Positions 6,947 to 15,231 of a stretch of DNA of 22,857 nt are shown here, piece after piece. The position numbers were made by a program, and so were the translations under genes. The notes under the pieces were generated by a model. The model had not been told where the DNA came from. It did not search any database and saw nothing but the letters and a program-made list of their open reading frames with translations. The stretch is from Methanomassiliicoccales archaeon. GTDB taxonomy: Archaea; Thermoplasmatota; Thermoplasmata; Sysuiplasmatales; Sysuiplasmataceae. The stretch spans positions 1 to 22,857 of the forward strand of contig DAHXLZ010000026.1 in NCBI GenBank assembly GCA_027365715.1, written 5' to 3'. Positions within the stretch are counted from its first letter, which is position 1. The number at the start of each line of letters is the position of its first letter.

Positions 6947-8344
6947 TCACATCGTTTTTGCAACATAAGCGAAAATATCGGTTGCAGTTCCACAGACAAC
7001 GCATTTACCATCTGAGCTCTTTTCTCCAGGTGTCGTTCCCAGGAGGCTTGCACCGCTCTGTTCCTCGATTTTCCTGCCGCATGCCTCCATACCACACCAG
7101 TGAACCCGATTATATCCTTCCTTTATTTTTGAAGGGTCGATAGAGTCGAATTCCTTCTTACGCACTTCGGCCTCAGCCCTTTTCATCATCGAGGAGGAAA
7201 TATCTTTCAGCAGAATGTCCAGTTCCTGGATGAGTCTGCCTGACTCTATCCGAATCTTTTTCCCGTCATCACGCCTGACTGCCGTGACAAAGCCTTCTTC
7301 TATCTCCCGCATGCCAACCTCCAGCCTGACCGGGACGCCTTTCCTCTCCCAGTAATAGAATTTATTCCCCGGTCTGATGTCCCTGTCGTCAACATGAGCC
7401 CTGAGCCCGTGTCTGCAAAGGCTCTCCGCAACCTTCCTGGCCTCGGCGGAAATGCTTTCCGCATTACCTTTCACCGGGATTGGCACCACCAGAACCTGAA
7501 CAGGGGCGATTGCAGGAGGCATGACCAGACCTTTGTCATCACCGTGAACAGCAACTGCGGCTCCGAGCATCCTCTCACTCATCCCGTAGGTGGTTTGATT
7601 CACAGGTTTCCTGTTACCGTCCGGCTCCTCGAAATAGATATCATATGGAACTGAGAAATTTGTCCTGTACTGGTGTATGGATGCTATCTGAAGTGCCCTG
7701 CCGTCTGGAAGCATGGTATCGATACCCAGAGTGTAATAGGCACCGGGAAACTTATCCCAGTCAGTCCTGCGAATGATTTTAAACGGAAGACAGAGAGCTT
7801 TCGCCACACCACGCATTATTTCGATATCCTCAGCTATCTGTGCTTCTGCCTCCTCGAACGTGGAGTGACATGTGTGCCCTTCAATGAACTGTATCTCCCT
7901 TACCCTTATGAACGCCTTCGTCTGCTTTGTCTCATACCTGAAGGTGTTTACAATCTGATATATTCGGAGTGGAAGATCTGCATGAGATCTAATCCAGAGC
8001 GAGAACATGGGATACATTGCTGTTTCACTCGTGGGTCTCAAAAGAAGGCTGACGTCCAGTTCATTGCCGCCGGCCCTCGTAACCCAGAATACCTGAGAAT
8101 CAAATCCCTTAATGTGCTCCTTTTCTTTTTCAAACTGGTCCTCAGGTATGAGGAGAGGAAAATACACTTCATCGTGGCCGCGGGAGTCGAACTCCTGCCT
8201 CACTAAAGATTGTATACAGAGCATAGCCTTCCACCCGTAGGCGGGCCAGACGTTCATTCCCTTGATCGGGTAGCGCTTGTCTGTTAAACCTGTCTCCTCT
8301 ACGATCTCGTTATACCACTCGCCGAAATCCTCTTCCTTTTTCAA
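6947..8344 (-). CDS. proS: Prolyl-tRNA synthetase, archaeal/eukaryotic type
   Basis: A 465-residue class II aminoacyl-tRNA synthetase that charges tRNA-Pro. RPTSET (103-108), motif 2 FRYETK (135-140), and the motif 3 region GMSERMLGAAVAVHGDDKGL, followed by MPPAIAPVQVLVVPI, define ProRS. The C-terminal domain carries WCGMEACG and CVVCG cysteines, the zinc-binding tail of the archaeal/eukaryotic form; there is no bacterial editing insertion. The start is TTG 8344, directly after an in-frame TAG. The next in-frame Met lies inside the conserved YPIKGMNVW region and is too late. A TAAAAGATA box is about 22 nt upstream. It lies 81 nt downstream of prs on the same strand. Confidence 0.96.
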   Translation of the reverse strand: MKKEEDFGEWYNEIVEETGLTDKRYPIKGMNVWPAYGWKAMLCIQSLVRQEFDSRGHDEVYFPLLIPEDQFEKEKEHIKGFDSQVFWVTRAGGNELDVSLLLRPTSETAMYPMFSLWIRSHADLPLRIYQIVNTFRYETKQTKAFIRVREIQFIEGHTCHSTFEEAEAQIAEDIEIMRGVAKALCLPFKIIRRTDWDKFPGAYYTLGIDTMLPDGRALQIASIHQYRTNFSVPYDIYFEEPDGNRKPVNQTTYGMSERMLGAAVAVHGDDKGLVMPPAIAPVQVLVVPIPVKGNAESISAEARKVAESLCRHGLRAHVDDRDIRPGNKFYYWERKGVPVRLEVGMREIEEGFVTAVRRDDGKKIRIESGRLIQELDILLKDISSSMMKRAEAEVRKKEFDSIDPSKIKEGYNRVHWCGMEACGRKIEEQSGASLLGTTPGEKSSDGKCVVCGTATDIFAYVAKTM

Positions 8345-8425
8345 CTATATCACATCACGATATCTTTTACAGCTTTGAAATGCAACCCATTCCTGTCTGT
8401 CGGATTCAATCCGGCCTTCCTGCTT

Positions 8426-9295
8426 TCATCTCCTCAGCTGGAACAGGTGCTCGGAAATGATTGCCGCAACAGACACTTTTGACGCCTCGCTCTCGATTGT
8501 GTCTGTCGATATAATTTCTTTGGCGTATTCCCTCAGCTTTGGAAGAGCGTTGTTTGTGAACTGACCGTGCGTGCAGCCCGCATATATGGCAGACGCGCCG
8601 AGTTCCGAAAGCCGCTTCATTGCCGCCACCATCGAACCGCCGGTTGCTATTATATCGTCGACAATAAGCACCGACTTCTTGGAAACGTCAACATTCTTTG
8701 GATAGAGTCGCACATGATCGGAATCAATCCTTTCCTTCAGGAAATAATCATATTCGCAACCGATTTGAGCGGCGGCGAGTTTAGCGTATTCCACGGCTCT
8801 GAGTCCACCATCCGGGGAAATTACAATATCAATTTCTGCTTTATTATAATACCTCGCAATGAGCGGTGAAGCGACGAAATTCCTTATTTTTGTCTTCCTG
8901 AAGTAGTTGGAAACACCCTCGGCATGGAGGTCAACAGTAATGATCTCCTCGAATTTGCCATCAAGCATTCCTGCAACAACTTCAGCACCTATGGATTCAC
9001 CCTCCCTGAACAACTTGTCCTGTCTCTGATAACCATAATACGGAACGAGTAACCTGACTGAATTTGGCCTGCCTCTCCTCACAGCGTCGAAGATGAGGAG
9101 CGTTTCAATAATGCTGGAATCCGGATAAGTCGCAGAGACAATGATTACATCCTGCTTTATCACCGGCGTCAGAATCCTGACGTACTTTTCACCATCGGGG
9201 AAAGATCTGATTTCCGTAGACGCTATTTCGCTTCCAGTCTCTGCTGCAAGATGGGCCGTAAGCATTTTGCTGCTGGAGCCACCTACTATAATCAC
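8426..9295 (-). CDS. prs: Ribose-phosphate pyrophosphokinase (PRPP synthetase)
   Basis: A 289-residue enzyme making PRPP from ribose 5-phosphate and ATP, the precursor for nucleotides, His and Trp. FPDGEKYVR (32-40) and PYYGYQRQDK (85-94) form the ATP site, VDLHAEGV is the catalytic-loop region, and VLIVDDIIATGG (209-220) is the PRPP-binding loop. The length is typical of the shorter archaeal form. The start is GTG 9295: the overlapping ATG at 9297 runs straight into TGA in another frame, so GTG must be used to give the family N terminus MIIVGGSSS. It lies 103 nt downstream of ribL, with AT-rich DNA between them. Confidence 0.95.
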   Translation of the reverse strand: MIIVGGSSSKMLTAHLAAETGSEIASTEIRSFPDGEKYVRILTPVIKQDVIIVSATYPDSSIIETLLIFDAVRRGRPNSVRLLVPYYGYQRQDKLFREGESIGAEVVAGMLDGKFEEIITVDLHAEGVSNYFRKTKIRNFVASPLIARYYNKAEIDIVISPDGGLRAVEYAKLAAAQIGCEYDYFLKERIDSDHVRLYPKNVDVSKKSVLIVDDIIATGGSMVAAMKRLSELGASAIYAGCTHGQFTNNALPKLREYAKEIISTDTIESEASKVSVAAIISEHLFQLRR

Positions 9296-9398
9296 ATGGA
9301 CATTGTAATTTATGGTATTTCATATTGTTATCGGTCAAACCAGTCCTCACCAAATATGGATTCGGCGGAGGGTGAAAACACGACAAATCGCAGCTCGT

Positions 9399-9893
9399 TC
9401 AATTATGATCTGCATCCCTGCCCTGAGCTGGCTTGATTTTCTTTTCAAGAGTATACGAATCAATTACCTTTTGAATGATCTTTCTTGTTCCATCCAGATC
9501 AAAACTCTCGTATTCCATTTTCGAAAGCCGCACTATCCTGATGTTCCTAAGCCCCCTGGAATCCAGCTGTCTCTGCAATTCACCTTCATCGAATTTCTGG
9601 TCGAAACCAAGTGCAATGATGTCTGGTTTCAGTTCCTCCACCGTCTTGAAAATGTCATCCTCATGGCCCAGAACTGCTTTGTCCACTGACTTTAGTGAAT
9701 TGACCAGCTGAACCCGCATCACTCCCGGTGTTACTGGCTCATGTTTCATTTTCCTGACTGTTCTGTCGGTGGCAACTACGACCACAAGTTCGTCGCCAAG
9801 TTTTCTGGCCTCCTCGAGATAATGGATATGACCCAGATGTATTATATCGAAAACGCCGGAAGCCATCACTCTGGTTCTCGCCTTTTTTTCCAA
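9399..9893 (-). CDS. ribL: FAD synthase, archaeal RibL-type nucleotidyltransferase
   Basis: A 164-residue cytidylyltransferase-fold protein. ASGVFDIIHLGHIHYL carries the HxGH motif (H19-L-G-H22), VVVVATDRTVRKMK follows, and RMSK/TRKI-type C-terminal elements are represented by LSKMEYESFDLDGTRKI. The family includes Methanocaldococcus RibL, which adenylates FMN to FAD. Related archaeal glycerol-phosphate cytidylyltransferases share the fold, so the substrate is probable rather than certain. The start is TTG 9893 (MEKKARTRVMAS); GTG and ATG codons just upstream of the first strand are alternatives. It is divergent from the phosphoglucose isomerase gene, with about 160 nt between the preferred starts. 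Confidence 0.85.
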   Translation of the reverse strand: MEKKARTRVMASGVFDIIHLGHIHYLEEARKLGDELVVVVATDRTVRKMKHEPVTPGVMRVQLVNSLKSVDKAVLGHEDDIFKTVEELKPDIIALGFDQKFDEGELQRQLDSRGLRNIRIVRLSKMEYESFDLDGTRKIIQKVIDSYTLEKKIKPAQGRDADHN

Positions 9894-10019
9894 ATTGGCA
9901 CCACATGGACATCCGTGAGTTAACAGTACAGCGTAAATAGATTTCGTCTAACTTCGCCTGAGTGTCACTGCGTGCATCCTCCTTTCAGGAAACAGGAAGG
10001 CAGAGAACTGAGTGAATCT

Positions 10020-10028
10020 GTAAAATAC
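10020..10028 (+). promoter_or_regulatory. TATA-like box of the PGI/PMI gene
   Basis: GTAAAATAC is centred about 29 nt before ATG 10053. This placement favours 10053 over the longer frame from GTG 9972, which would put the promoter inside the coding region. Confidence 0.5.
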
Positions 10029-10052
10029 ATGGTCAGCTTTCTACTTCCTCCA

Positions 10053-11114
10053 ATGGATACCCACATTCTTGACAGACCCGAAGTTTACAGTTCAGTGGAC
10101 AGAGCTGACATGTTCAAATCAATTGTGTCACTGCCCTATCAGCTGGAGAAAGGATGGGAGCTGACCTCCAGACTGAACGGTATGCCTGGCTACCCGATTC
10201 CGTCCACGTTCCTGATTTCAGGCATGGGTGGATCTGCGATAGGTGGAGATTTATTTCATGACGTAATAGACAGATGCACCACAGTCGGGGTTCTCGTCAA
10301 CAGGAATTACACTCTGCCAAAACACATTGGGGAGGGTTCGTTGCATATTGCCGTGAGTTATTCCGGGAATACCGAAGAGAGCGTGACAAGTCTCAGAGAC
10401 GCTGTGCGAAGAAAGATTCCCTCGATTGTAATAGCATCCGGCGGTGAACTTGAAAAAATTTCGAACGAGCAGGGATTACCATTCATCAGGATGCCGGCGG
10501 GCCTTCAACCTAGGGCCGCTGTCGGTTATATGCTTGGATCCATAATAGGCATTGCTACCAGACTGTCGGTTTATGATTTTTCAAGTCTTGTGATGGATGG
10601 TGTACAATCGGCAAGGACAGCGATAGCATCCCTCTCGAAGGATGTTCCGATGGATAGAAATGCGGCAAAAAAGAATGCCGCCTGGATTGGCGATAAAACA
10701 CCGCTGATAATAACAACGCCCGGCCTGTATTCATTGGGAGAAAGGATGAAGACACAATTCAACGAGAATTCAAAGAAATTTGCATGGCTGAGCGTACTGC
10801 CGGAATTGAACCACAACGAATGGATACCGATGATGGAAAGCGACCTTACACCTTACAGGATATTTCTGATTGAGGACAACACCGGGCATCCGCTTATGAT
10901 CCGAAGACTTGGGGTTGTGAAGAGGCTGCTTTCATCCAGGACTGAGATAACATCGTTGAAGCTTGATGGGGGAAACCCGCTCAGTTCATTCCTGAAATTG
11001 ATGGCACTTGGCGACTTAACGAGTTATTATCTCGCAATACTCCGGAACACAGATCCTTCGCCGGTGGCACCAATTGAAATACTGAAAAAGGAAATATCAT
11101 CAAGCTCAGCATAA
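10053..11114 (+). CDS. Bifunctional phosphoglucose/phosphomannose isomerase
   Basis: A 353-residue SIS-domain isomerase interconverting glucose 6-phosphate or mannose 6-phosphate with fructose 6-phosphate. The N-terminal SIS motif SGMGGSAIGGD (56-66), the sugar-phosphate loop SYSGNTEES (102-110), the QPRAA turn (152-156), NENSKKF with the putative base Glu, and LPELNHNEW with the conserved His match the archaeal/crenarchaeal PGI/PMI family. ATG 10053 is chosen: MDTHILDRPEVYSSVD looks like the start of Thermoplasma-type members and a TATA box sits 29 nt upstream. An earlier GTG at 9972 would add 27 unlike residues. It feeds the PPi-type phosphofructokinase and aldolase encoded at 4281-6094. 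Divergent from ribL. Confidence 0.93.
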   Translation: MDTHILDRPEVYSSVDRADMFKSIVSLPYQLEKGWELTSRLNGMPGYPIPSTFLISGMGGSAIGGDLFHDVIDRCTTVGVLVNRNYTLPKHIGEGSLHIAVSYSGNTEESVTSLRDAVRRKIPSIVIASGGELEKISNEQGLPFIRMPAGLQPRAAVGYMLGSIIGIATRLSVYDFSSLVMDGVQSARTAIASLSKDVPMDRNAAKKNAAWIGDKTPLIITTPGLYSLGERMKTQFNENSKKFAWLSVLPELNHNEWIPMMESDLTPYRIFLIEDNTGHPLMIRRLGVVKRLLSSRTEITSLKLDGGNPLSSFLKLMALGDLTSYYLAILRNTDPSPVAPIEILKKEISSSSA

Positions 11115-11247
11115 GCCGAAGAGCAGATGAATTGCCGGTGTCTTCCCCGAATCTTTTCCGCACAGTTCCGGTTAATGCCAAACGTAGCGTTGCAAAGACA
11201 AGAAGGTTGAAATACCATGAGATCTAATTGTTGAATCCCGTGATGAT

Positions 11248-12894
11248 GTGAAATATATTTTTGTCACGGGCGGTGTGATTTCGGGGTTAGGAAAGGGAAC
11301 TACGGCCGCCTCACTTGGAAGATTGCTTGTATCCCGTGGCTACCGTGTAACGGCAATCAAAATCGACCCGTATCTGAATACAGATGCAGGCACAATGAAC
11401 CCGTTTGAGCATGGTGAAGTCTTTGTTATGGATGACGGTGGCGAAGTCGACCTCGATCTCGGAACTTACGAGAGGTTTCTCGACACGAACCTGTCAAGCG
11501 ACCACAACATCACGACAGGCAAGATCTACTTCAGAGTCATTAGCAAGGAGAGAAAGGGAGCTTATCTCGGCAAGACTGTCCAGATAATACCGCATGTGAC
11601 AAATGAGATTAAGAGAGAAATATCAAGGGTGGCTAATGCGTCGGGAACCGATATAGCCCTCGTGGAACTTGGAGGAACGGTAGGTGATATAGAATCGATG
11701 CCGTTCCTGGAAGCAGTAAGACAGATGAAGATGGATCTGGGAGCTGCCGGTACAGAGGGACAGTCCTGCCTTTTCATCCACACAACGCTCATCCCCGAGG
11801 TAGGTGCCGTCGGAGAGCAGAAGACGAAACCAACCCAGCATTCAGTAAAGGAGCTGCGGGCAATAGGAATAGACCCGGACATCATAGTCGCAAGGGCAGA
11901 AAGGGAAATCGACCCTGACATTAAGGAGAAAATTTCACTCTTCTGTAATGTACCGGTTGAAGCGGTGATTAGCGCACCCAACATCGAGTCTACATATGGC
12001 ATTCCGATGTTACTCGATGAGCAGAAGCTCGCTGATTATGTGCTGAATAAGTTTTCTCTGCCGGCAGGTAAACCGGATCTCAAAGAATGGAATGACTTTT
12101 ACAGGCGCCTGATGAACCCGAAGTACAGTGTGGATGTGGCAATAGTGGGAAAGTACACAGAACTTGCCGATGCATACATAAGTCACATTGAGGCATTCAG
12201 GCATACTACCGCCGAGACAAGCTGCCGGGTAAATACAAAATTCATCGAATCGGAGGAAATCGAAAAGCACGGTGCTGAAAAGATTCTTTCTGGCACTGAC
12301 GCAATACTGGTTCCGGGGGGCTTTGGCCACAGAGGAATTGAAGGTAAAATAAGCGCAGCCGGTTACGCGCGTGAAAGCAACAAACCGTATCTCGGCGTAT
12401 GCCTTGGCTTCCAGTGTGCGGTAATTGAATATGCCAGAAATGTTCTCTGCCTGAACGGCGCGAACAGCTCCGAATTCAATCCAGACACACAGTATCCTGT
12501 AATTGATCTGCTTCCTGAACAGAAGACCGTCTCCGACAAAGGCGGAACTATGCGCCTTGGTGCGCACAAAATACTGGTCGACAAAGGAAGCATTGCATAC
12601 AGCCTTTATGGCGAAGAGGAAATATATGAAAGACACAGGCACAGATATGAAGTGAATCCGGAGATGATACCCGACTTCACATCGAAAGGGCTGTTATTTT
12701 CAGGAAAGTCTGAGGATGGAAGAAGAATGGAAATCGCGGAATTGAAAGGCGCTGACTATTTCATCGGCTCACAGTTTCACCCGGAATTCAAATCCAGACC
12801 CGGCAGACCATCACCGCTTCATCTTGGTCTTGTCAGGGCAGCGATGAAACAGAAATACACCCTGAGCAGACCCGCAGCACAGCTTCTGAGCTGA
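11248..12894 (+). CDS. pyrG: CTP synthase
   Basis: A 548-residue enzyme converting UTP to CTP with glutamine as nitrogen source. The N-terminal synthetase domain opens with KYIFVTGGVISGLGKG (P-loop) and KIDPYLNTDAG. A linker leads to a class I glutamine amidotransferase domain with LGVCLGFQC (nucleophile C385) and a FHPEF His-x-Glu near the C terminus. Full length for the family. GTG 11248 gives the exact family start MKYIFVTGGV; the ATG codons just before it are out of frame and hit TGA. The 133-nt gap after the isomerase gene holds no gene that I can support, so pyrG may have its own promoter. Confidence 0.97.
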   Translation: MKYIFVTGGVISGLGKGTTAASLGRLLVSRGYRVTAIKIDPYLNTDAGTMNPFEHGEVFVMDDGGEVDLDLGTYERFLDTNLSSDHNITTGKIYFRVISKERKGAYLGKTVQIIPHVTNEIKREISRVANASGTDIALVELGGTVGDIESMPFLEAVRQMKMDLGAAGTEGQSCLFIHTTLIPEVGAVGEQKTKPTQHSVKELRAIGIDPDIIVARAEREIDPDIKEKISLFCNVPVEAVISAPNIESTYGIPMLLDEQKLADYVLNKFSLPAGKPDLKEWNDFYRRLMNPKYSVDVAIVGKYTELADAYISHIEAFRHTTAETSCRVNTKFIESEEIEKHGAEKILSGTDAILVPGGFGHRGIEGKISAAGYARESNKPYLGVCLGFQCAVIEYARNVLCLNGANSSEFNPDTQYPVIDLLPEQKTVSDKGGTMRLGAHKILVDKGSIAYSLYGEEEIYERHRHRYEVNPEMIPDFTSKGLLFSGKSEDGRRMEIAELKGADYFIGSQFHPEFKSRPGRPSPLHLGLVRAAMKQKYTLSRPAAQLLS

Positions 12895-12909
12895 ATTCCT
12901 CAACGATCG

Positions 12910-12918
12910 CTTTATATG
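12910..12918 (+). promoter_or_regulatory. TATA-like box of the aIF2-beta/presenilin-like operon
   Basis: CTTTATATG is a near-consensus archaeal TATA core in the 41-nt gap after pyrG. Transcription would begin near 12940, between the two candidate start codons at 12936 and 12954. Confidence 0.55.
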
Positions 12919-12953
12919 TAAGCTAATCTAACCAGATGCCAAGGAAGGGTTGC

Positions 12954-13583
12954 ATGTCCGAGACCAGAGAGGGGCTGAATTACAAGGATCTTCTGAAAAG
13001 GGCCAAATCGGAGATACCTGAGACCGCTTCAAGCGGTGAACGGTTCCAGATACCGGAACCGGATCTCATAGCCGAAGGAAAGAGTTCAGTCCTCAGAAAT
13101 TTTCTGGACGTCAGCGAGCGACTGAGAAGAGATCCTCAGCACCTGCTGCAATATCTCCTGCGGGAACTGGGCACACCAGGCACAATCGAGGGCAGAAGGG
13201 TTGTGTTCAAATCGAAGCTCAATCCAATGCAGGTTACTGAACGGCTGAAGGAATATTCCGACACCTATGTCATTTGTTCTGAATGCGGCAGACCAGACAC
13301 AAAGATGACAAAGGAAGGAAGGATACTCGTTCTTGAATGTGAAGCATGCGGTGCCAAACGTCCGGTGCATGTTAAGAAGACAGTAAAACCCGAAGAAGTA
13401 ACGGGCCTGAAGGAAGGCGTGGTTCTGGAAGTTACAATAGAAGACATGGGATCGCGCGGAGACGGTGTGGCAAGAATAGACAGATACATCATATACGTTC
13501 CAGGAGCGCAAAAAGGGGCCACAGTAAAAGTGAGGATAGGTAAAATGAGCGGAACTATTGCCTTTGCCAACATAGTGCCCTGA
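12954..13583 (+). CDS. Translation initiation factor aIF2 beta subunit with C-terminal TRAM domain
   Basis: A 209-residue protein. LNYKDLLKRAKSEIP at the N terminus, then the alpha/beta core, then a zinc ribbon (CSECG...CEACG, about 108-132) form aIF2-beta, part of the heterotrimer that brings initiator Met-tRNA to the ribosome. After the ribbon, EVTIEDMGSRGDGVARID with a following YVPGAQKGATVKVRI strand pair is a TRAM domain, a small RNA-binding barrel. I recall this fusion from some euryarchaeal aIF2-beta proteins; the canonical protein ends after the ribbon. The start is ATG 12954, with GGAAGGG 4 nt upstream and the inferred transcription start just before it. ATG 12936 is the alternative and would be leaderless. 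The presenilin-like gene follows after 18 nt. Confidence 0.92.
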   Translation: MSETREGLNYKDLLKRAKSEIPETASSGERFQIPEPDLIAEGKSSVLRNFLDVSERLRRDPQHLLQYLLRELGTPGTIEGRRVVFKSKLNPMQVTERLKEYSDTYVICSECGRPDTKMTKEGRILVLECEACGAKRPVHVKKTVKPEEVTGLKEGVVLEVTIEDMGSRGDGVARIDRYIIYVPGAQKGATVKVRIGKMSGTIAFANIVP

Positions 13584-13601
13584 ATTGGTGGTGCTGGTAA
13601 A

Positions 13602-14561
13602 TTGGAACGTGACGGGAAGAGATTTTCGTTTTACATTCCGGCCTTTGCTACAGCTGTCCTCTTTCTTGGAGTCCAGGTTGTCGCGCTTTTGCTTGTGCCC
13701 CAGTACAAACTTTTCGGTTATCAGGCATTCGGTTCACAGGGACAGACCAACCCGCTGATACCGCTGATATATGTCGCTGTCCTGATTCTCTTCACCGGCC
13801 TGATGCTTTACATTTTTAAGATGAAAAAAGGGAACTGGCTCAGGGTGATATTCATTTCCGTTGTTTCGCTCTCCGCCATTTACGTTCTTCTTCCTGTATT
13901 TTTCCTGCTGTTGCCTTCCCAGCCTGATCTGGATTTCTATCTTTCCGTTGGAGTGATGGTAGGCATTGGCGCCGCGCTCTGGCGCTATCCCGAATGGTAT
14001 GTGGTCGACACCTGGGGATTCATCATGGCCAGTGGAATCACGGCAATATTCGGAATATCACTGGGCATACTGCCTGCCTTCGTTCTGCTTGCAGCAATGG
14101 CGATTTACGATTTCGTAGCCGTTTACAAAACCAGGCACATGCTGGACGTTGCTGAAGGCGCGCTGGACCTCAATCTGCCAATCGTTCTGATGGTGCCGAG
14201 GAAGAGTGGTTTCAGCAACTTCAAAAAGACTGAAAAAGCAGATATTCATTCCGGTGAAGCAGTGGAACGTGACGCACTTTACGTGGGACTGGGCGACCTG
14301 ATAATCCCGGGTGTGCTGACAATCAGCGCTTTTGCAAATCTCCCCACATCGCTCTTCCTTGGGATACCTGGAAACCTTGCGGTTGCAGGGGGTTGCATAA
14401 CAGGCGCGATGTTTGGCTTCGTAATGCTGATGAGGCTGACTTCAAAGGGAAAGGCACAGGCGGGCCTGCCGTTGCTCAATTCCGGCACCATCATTGGTTT
14501 CATTCTGAGTTACATTCTTGTTTTTCACAATCTTGGATTTGGATTTGCTTTTACGCTCTGA
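13602..14561 (+). CDS. Presenilin/signal-peptide-peptidase-like intramembrane aspartyl protease
   Basis: A 319-residue polytopic membrane protein with about nine hydrophobic helices. The catalytic pair is seen in AIYDFVAVY (D170) and GLGDLIIPG (D232, the GxGD motif), and QAGLPLLNSG near the C terminus is the archaeal form of the PAL-type motif. Together these define the archaeal presenilin homologue (PSH) group of family A22, which cuts peptides within the membrane. A loop of about 40 residues rich in Lys/Glu separates helices 6 and 7. The start is TTG 13602, preceded at good distance by GGTGGTG, and it lies 18 nt after the aIF2-beta stop, so the two are very likely cotranscribed. Substrate unknown. 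Confidence 0.93.
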   Translation: MERDGKRFSFYIPAFATAVLFLGVQVVALLLVPQYKLFGYQAFGSQGQTNPLIPLIYVAVLILFTGLMLYIFKMKKGNWLRVIFISVVSLSAIYVLLPVFFLLLPSQPDLDFYLSVGVMVGIGAALWRYPEWYVVDTWGFIMASGITAIFGISLGILPAFVLLAAMAIYDFVAVYKTRHMLDVAEGALDLNLPIVLMVPRKSGFSNFKKTEKADIHSGEAVERDALYVGLGDLIIPGVLTISAFANLPTSLFLGIPGNLAVAGGCITGAMFGFVMLMRLTSKGKAQAGLPLLNSGTIIGFILSYILVFHNLGFGFAFTL

Positions 14562-14632
14562 TTGCAGGCATCTGATTTGTTTGCCGGTTGCAGACCAACA
14601 GCATGTGAAGAAATATGTTCTGCTGAGCTGTG

Positions 14633-14638
14633 TTTTTT
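14633..14638 (+). terminator. T-run, possible archaeal terminator
   Basis: Six T residues lie about 72 nt after the stop of the presenilin-like gene, in the 254-nt gap before rps8e. Archaeal RNA polymerase can stop at U-rich runs without a hairpin. Weak evidence. The rest of the gap shows no gene. Confidence 0.25.
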
Positions 14639-14781
14639 CGCAAACCGCCATACGCACTGACCCGAATGTGTCTGAGCTGGACATTTCAGGAGAAAGCTGT
14701 TGAAATGGTATCTGTCCGTGACCACTGGTTTGAAATGATCAATTGCAGCGGCATTACGCATGAACTTTAAAAGTTGGCAAA

Positions 14782-14791
14782 GTTTTTATAC
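14782..14791 (+). promoter_or_regulatory. TATA-like box of rps8e
   Basis: GTTTTTATAC is centred about 29 nt before ATG 14816. A second AT core (ACTTTATCT) follows directly. This is one of the clearest TATA boxes in the window, fitting a highly expressed ribosomal gene. Confidence 0.6.
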
Positions 14792-14815
14792 GACTTTATC
14801 TAAGACCTGCACAGC

Positions 14816-15208
14816 ATGGCAGTTTGGAACGGAAGGGCCAGAAGAAAGTCAACCGGTGGCCGATATATCCAGAGCAGGAAGAAGAGGAGATTCGAAGTAG
14901 GCAGAGAGAAACAGTTCACTTTTCTTGGTCTGCACAGAGTGAAACTCTACAGGACGAAAGGTGGAAATTCGAAATCAAGAGTACTCTCCGAAGACTATGC
15001 AAACGTCAATGACACAAGTACAGGCACAACCAGAAGAGCCAAAATTGTAACTGTCAAGCAGAATTCAGCCAATCCCAACTACACACAGAGAAACATCATC
15101 AACAAGGGTGCGGTCATTCAGACTGAACTGGGTCTTGCGATTGTGGCATCAAGGCCGGGTCAGGACGGAGTAATCAACGCGACACTTATGCCGCCCGAAC
15201 AGAAATAG
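14816..15208 (+). CDS. rps8e: Small-subunit ribosomal protein S8e
   Basis: A 130-residue protein, the normal size of archaeal S8e. It starts with AVWNGRARRKSTGGRY and continues through KRRFEVGRE, the conserved basic N terminus. The C-terminal half, GNSKSRVL...NPNYTQRNIINKGAVIQTELG, is the family's beta-barrel. It is absent from bacteria, so it helps fix the domain of life. ATG 14816 is confirmed by the family N terminus and the TATA box. It is a single-gene unit, convergent with tldE with a 23-nt gap. Confidence 0.97.
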   Translation: MAVWNGRARRKSTGGRYIQSRKKRRFEVGREKQFTFLGLHRVKLYRTKGGNSKSRVLSEDYANVNDTSTGTTRRAKIVTVKQNSANPNYTQRNIINKGAVIQTELGLAIVASRPGQDGVINATLMPPEQK

Positions 15209-15231
15209 ACAAAGTTTTTGCTGTGCGGAAA

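Noticed and set aside
12010..12642. Minus-strand open frame of 210 residues
   Set aside because: It lies wholly inside pyrG, which is complete and unmistakable on the other strand.
14562..14815. Possible tRNA or small RNA gene in the gap before rps8e
   Set aside because: No cloverleaf, T-arm consensus or C/D-box pair could be recognised; only a T-run and the rps8e promoter stand out.
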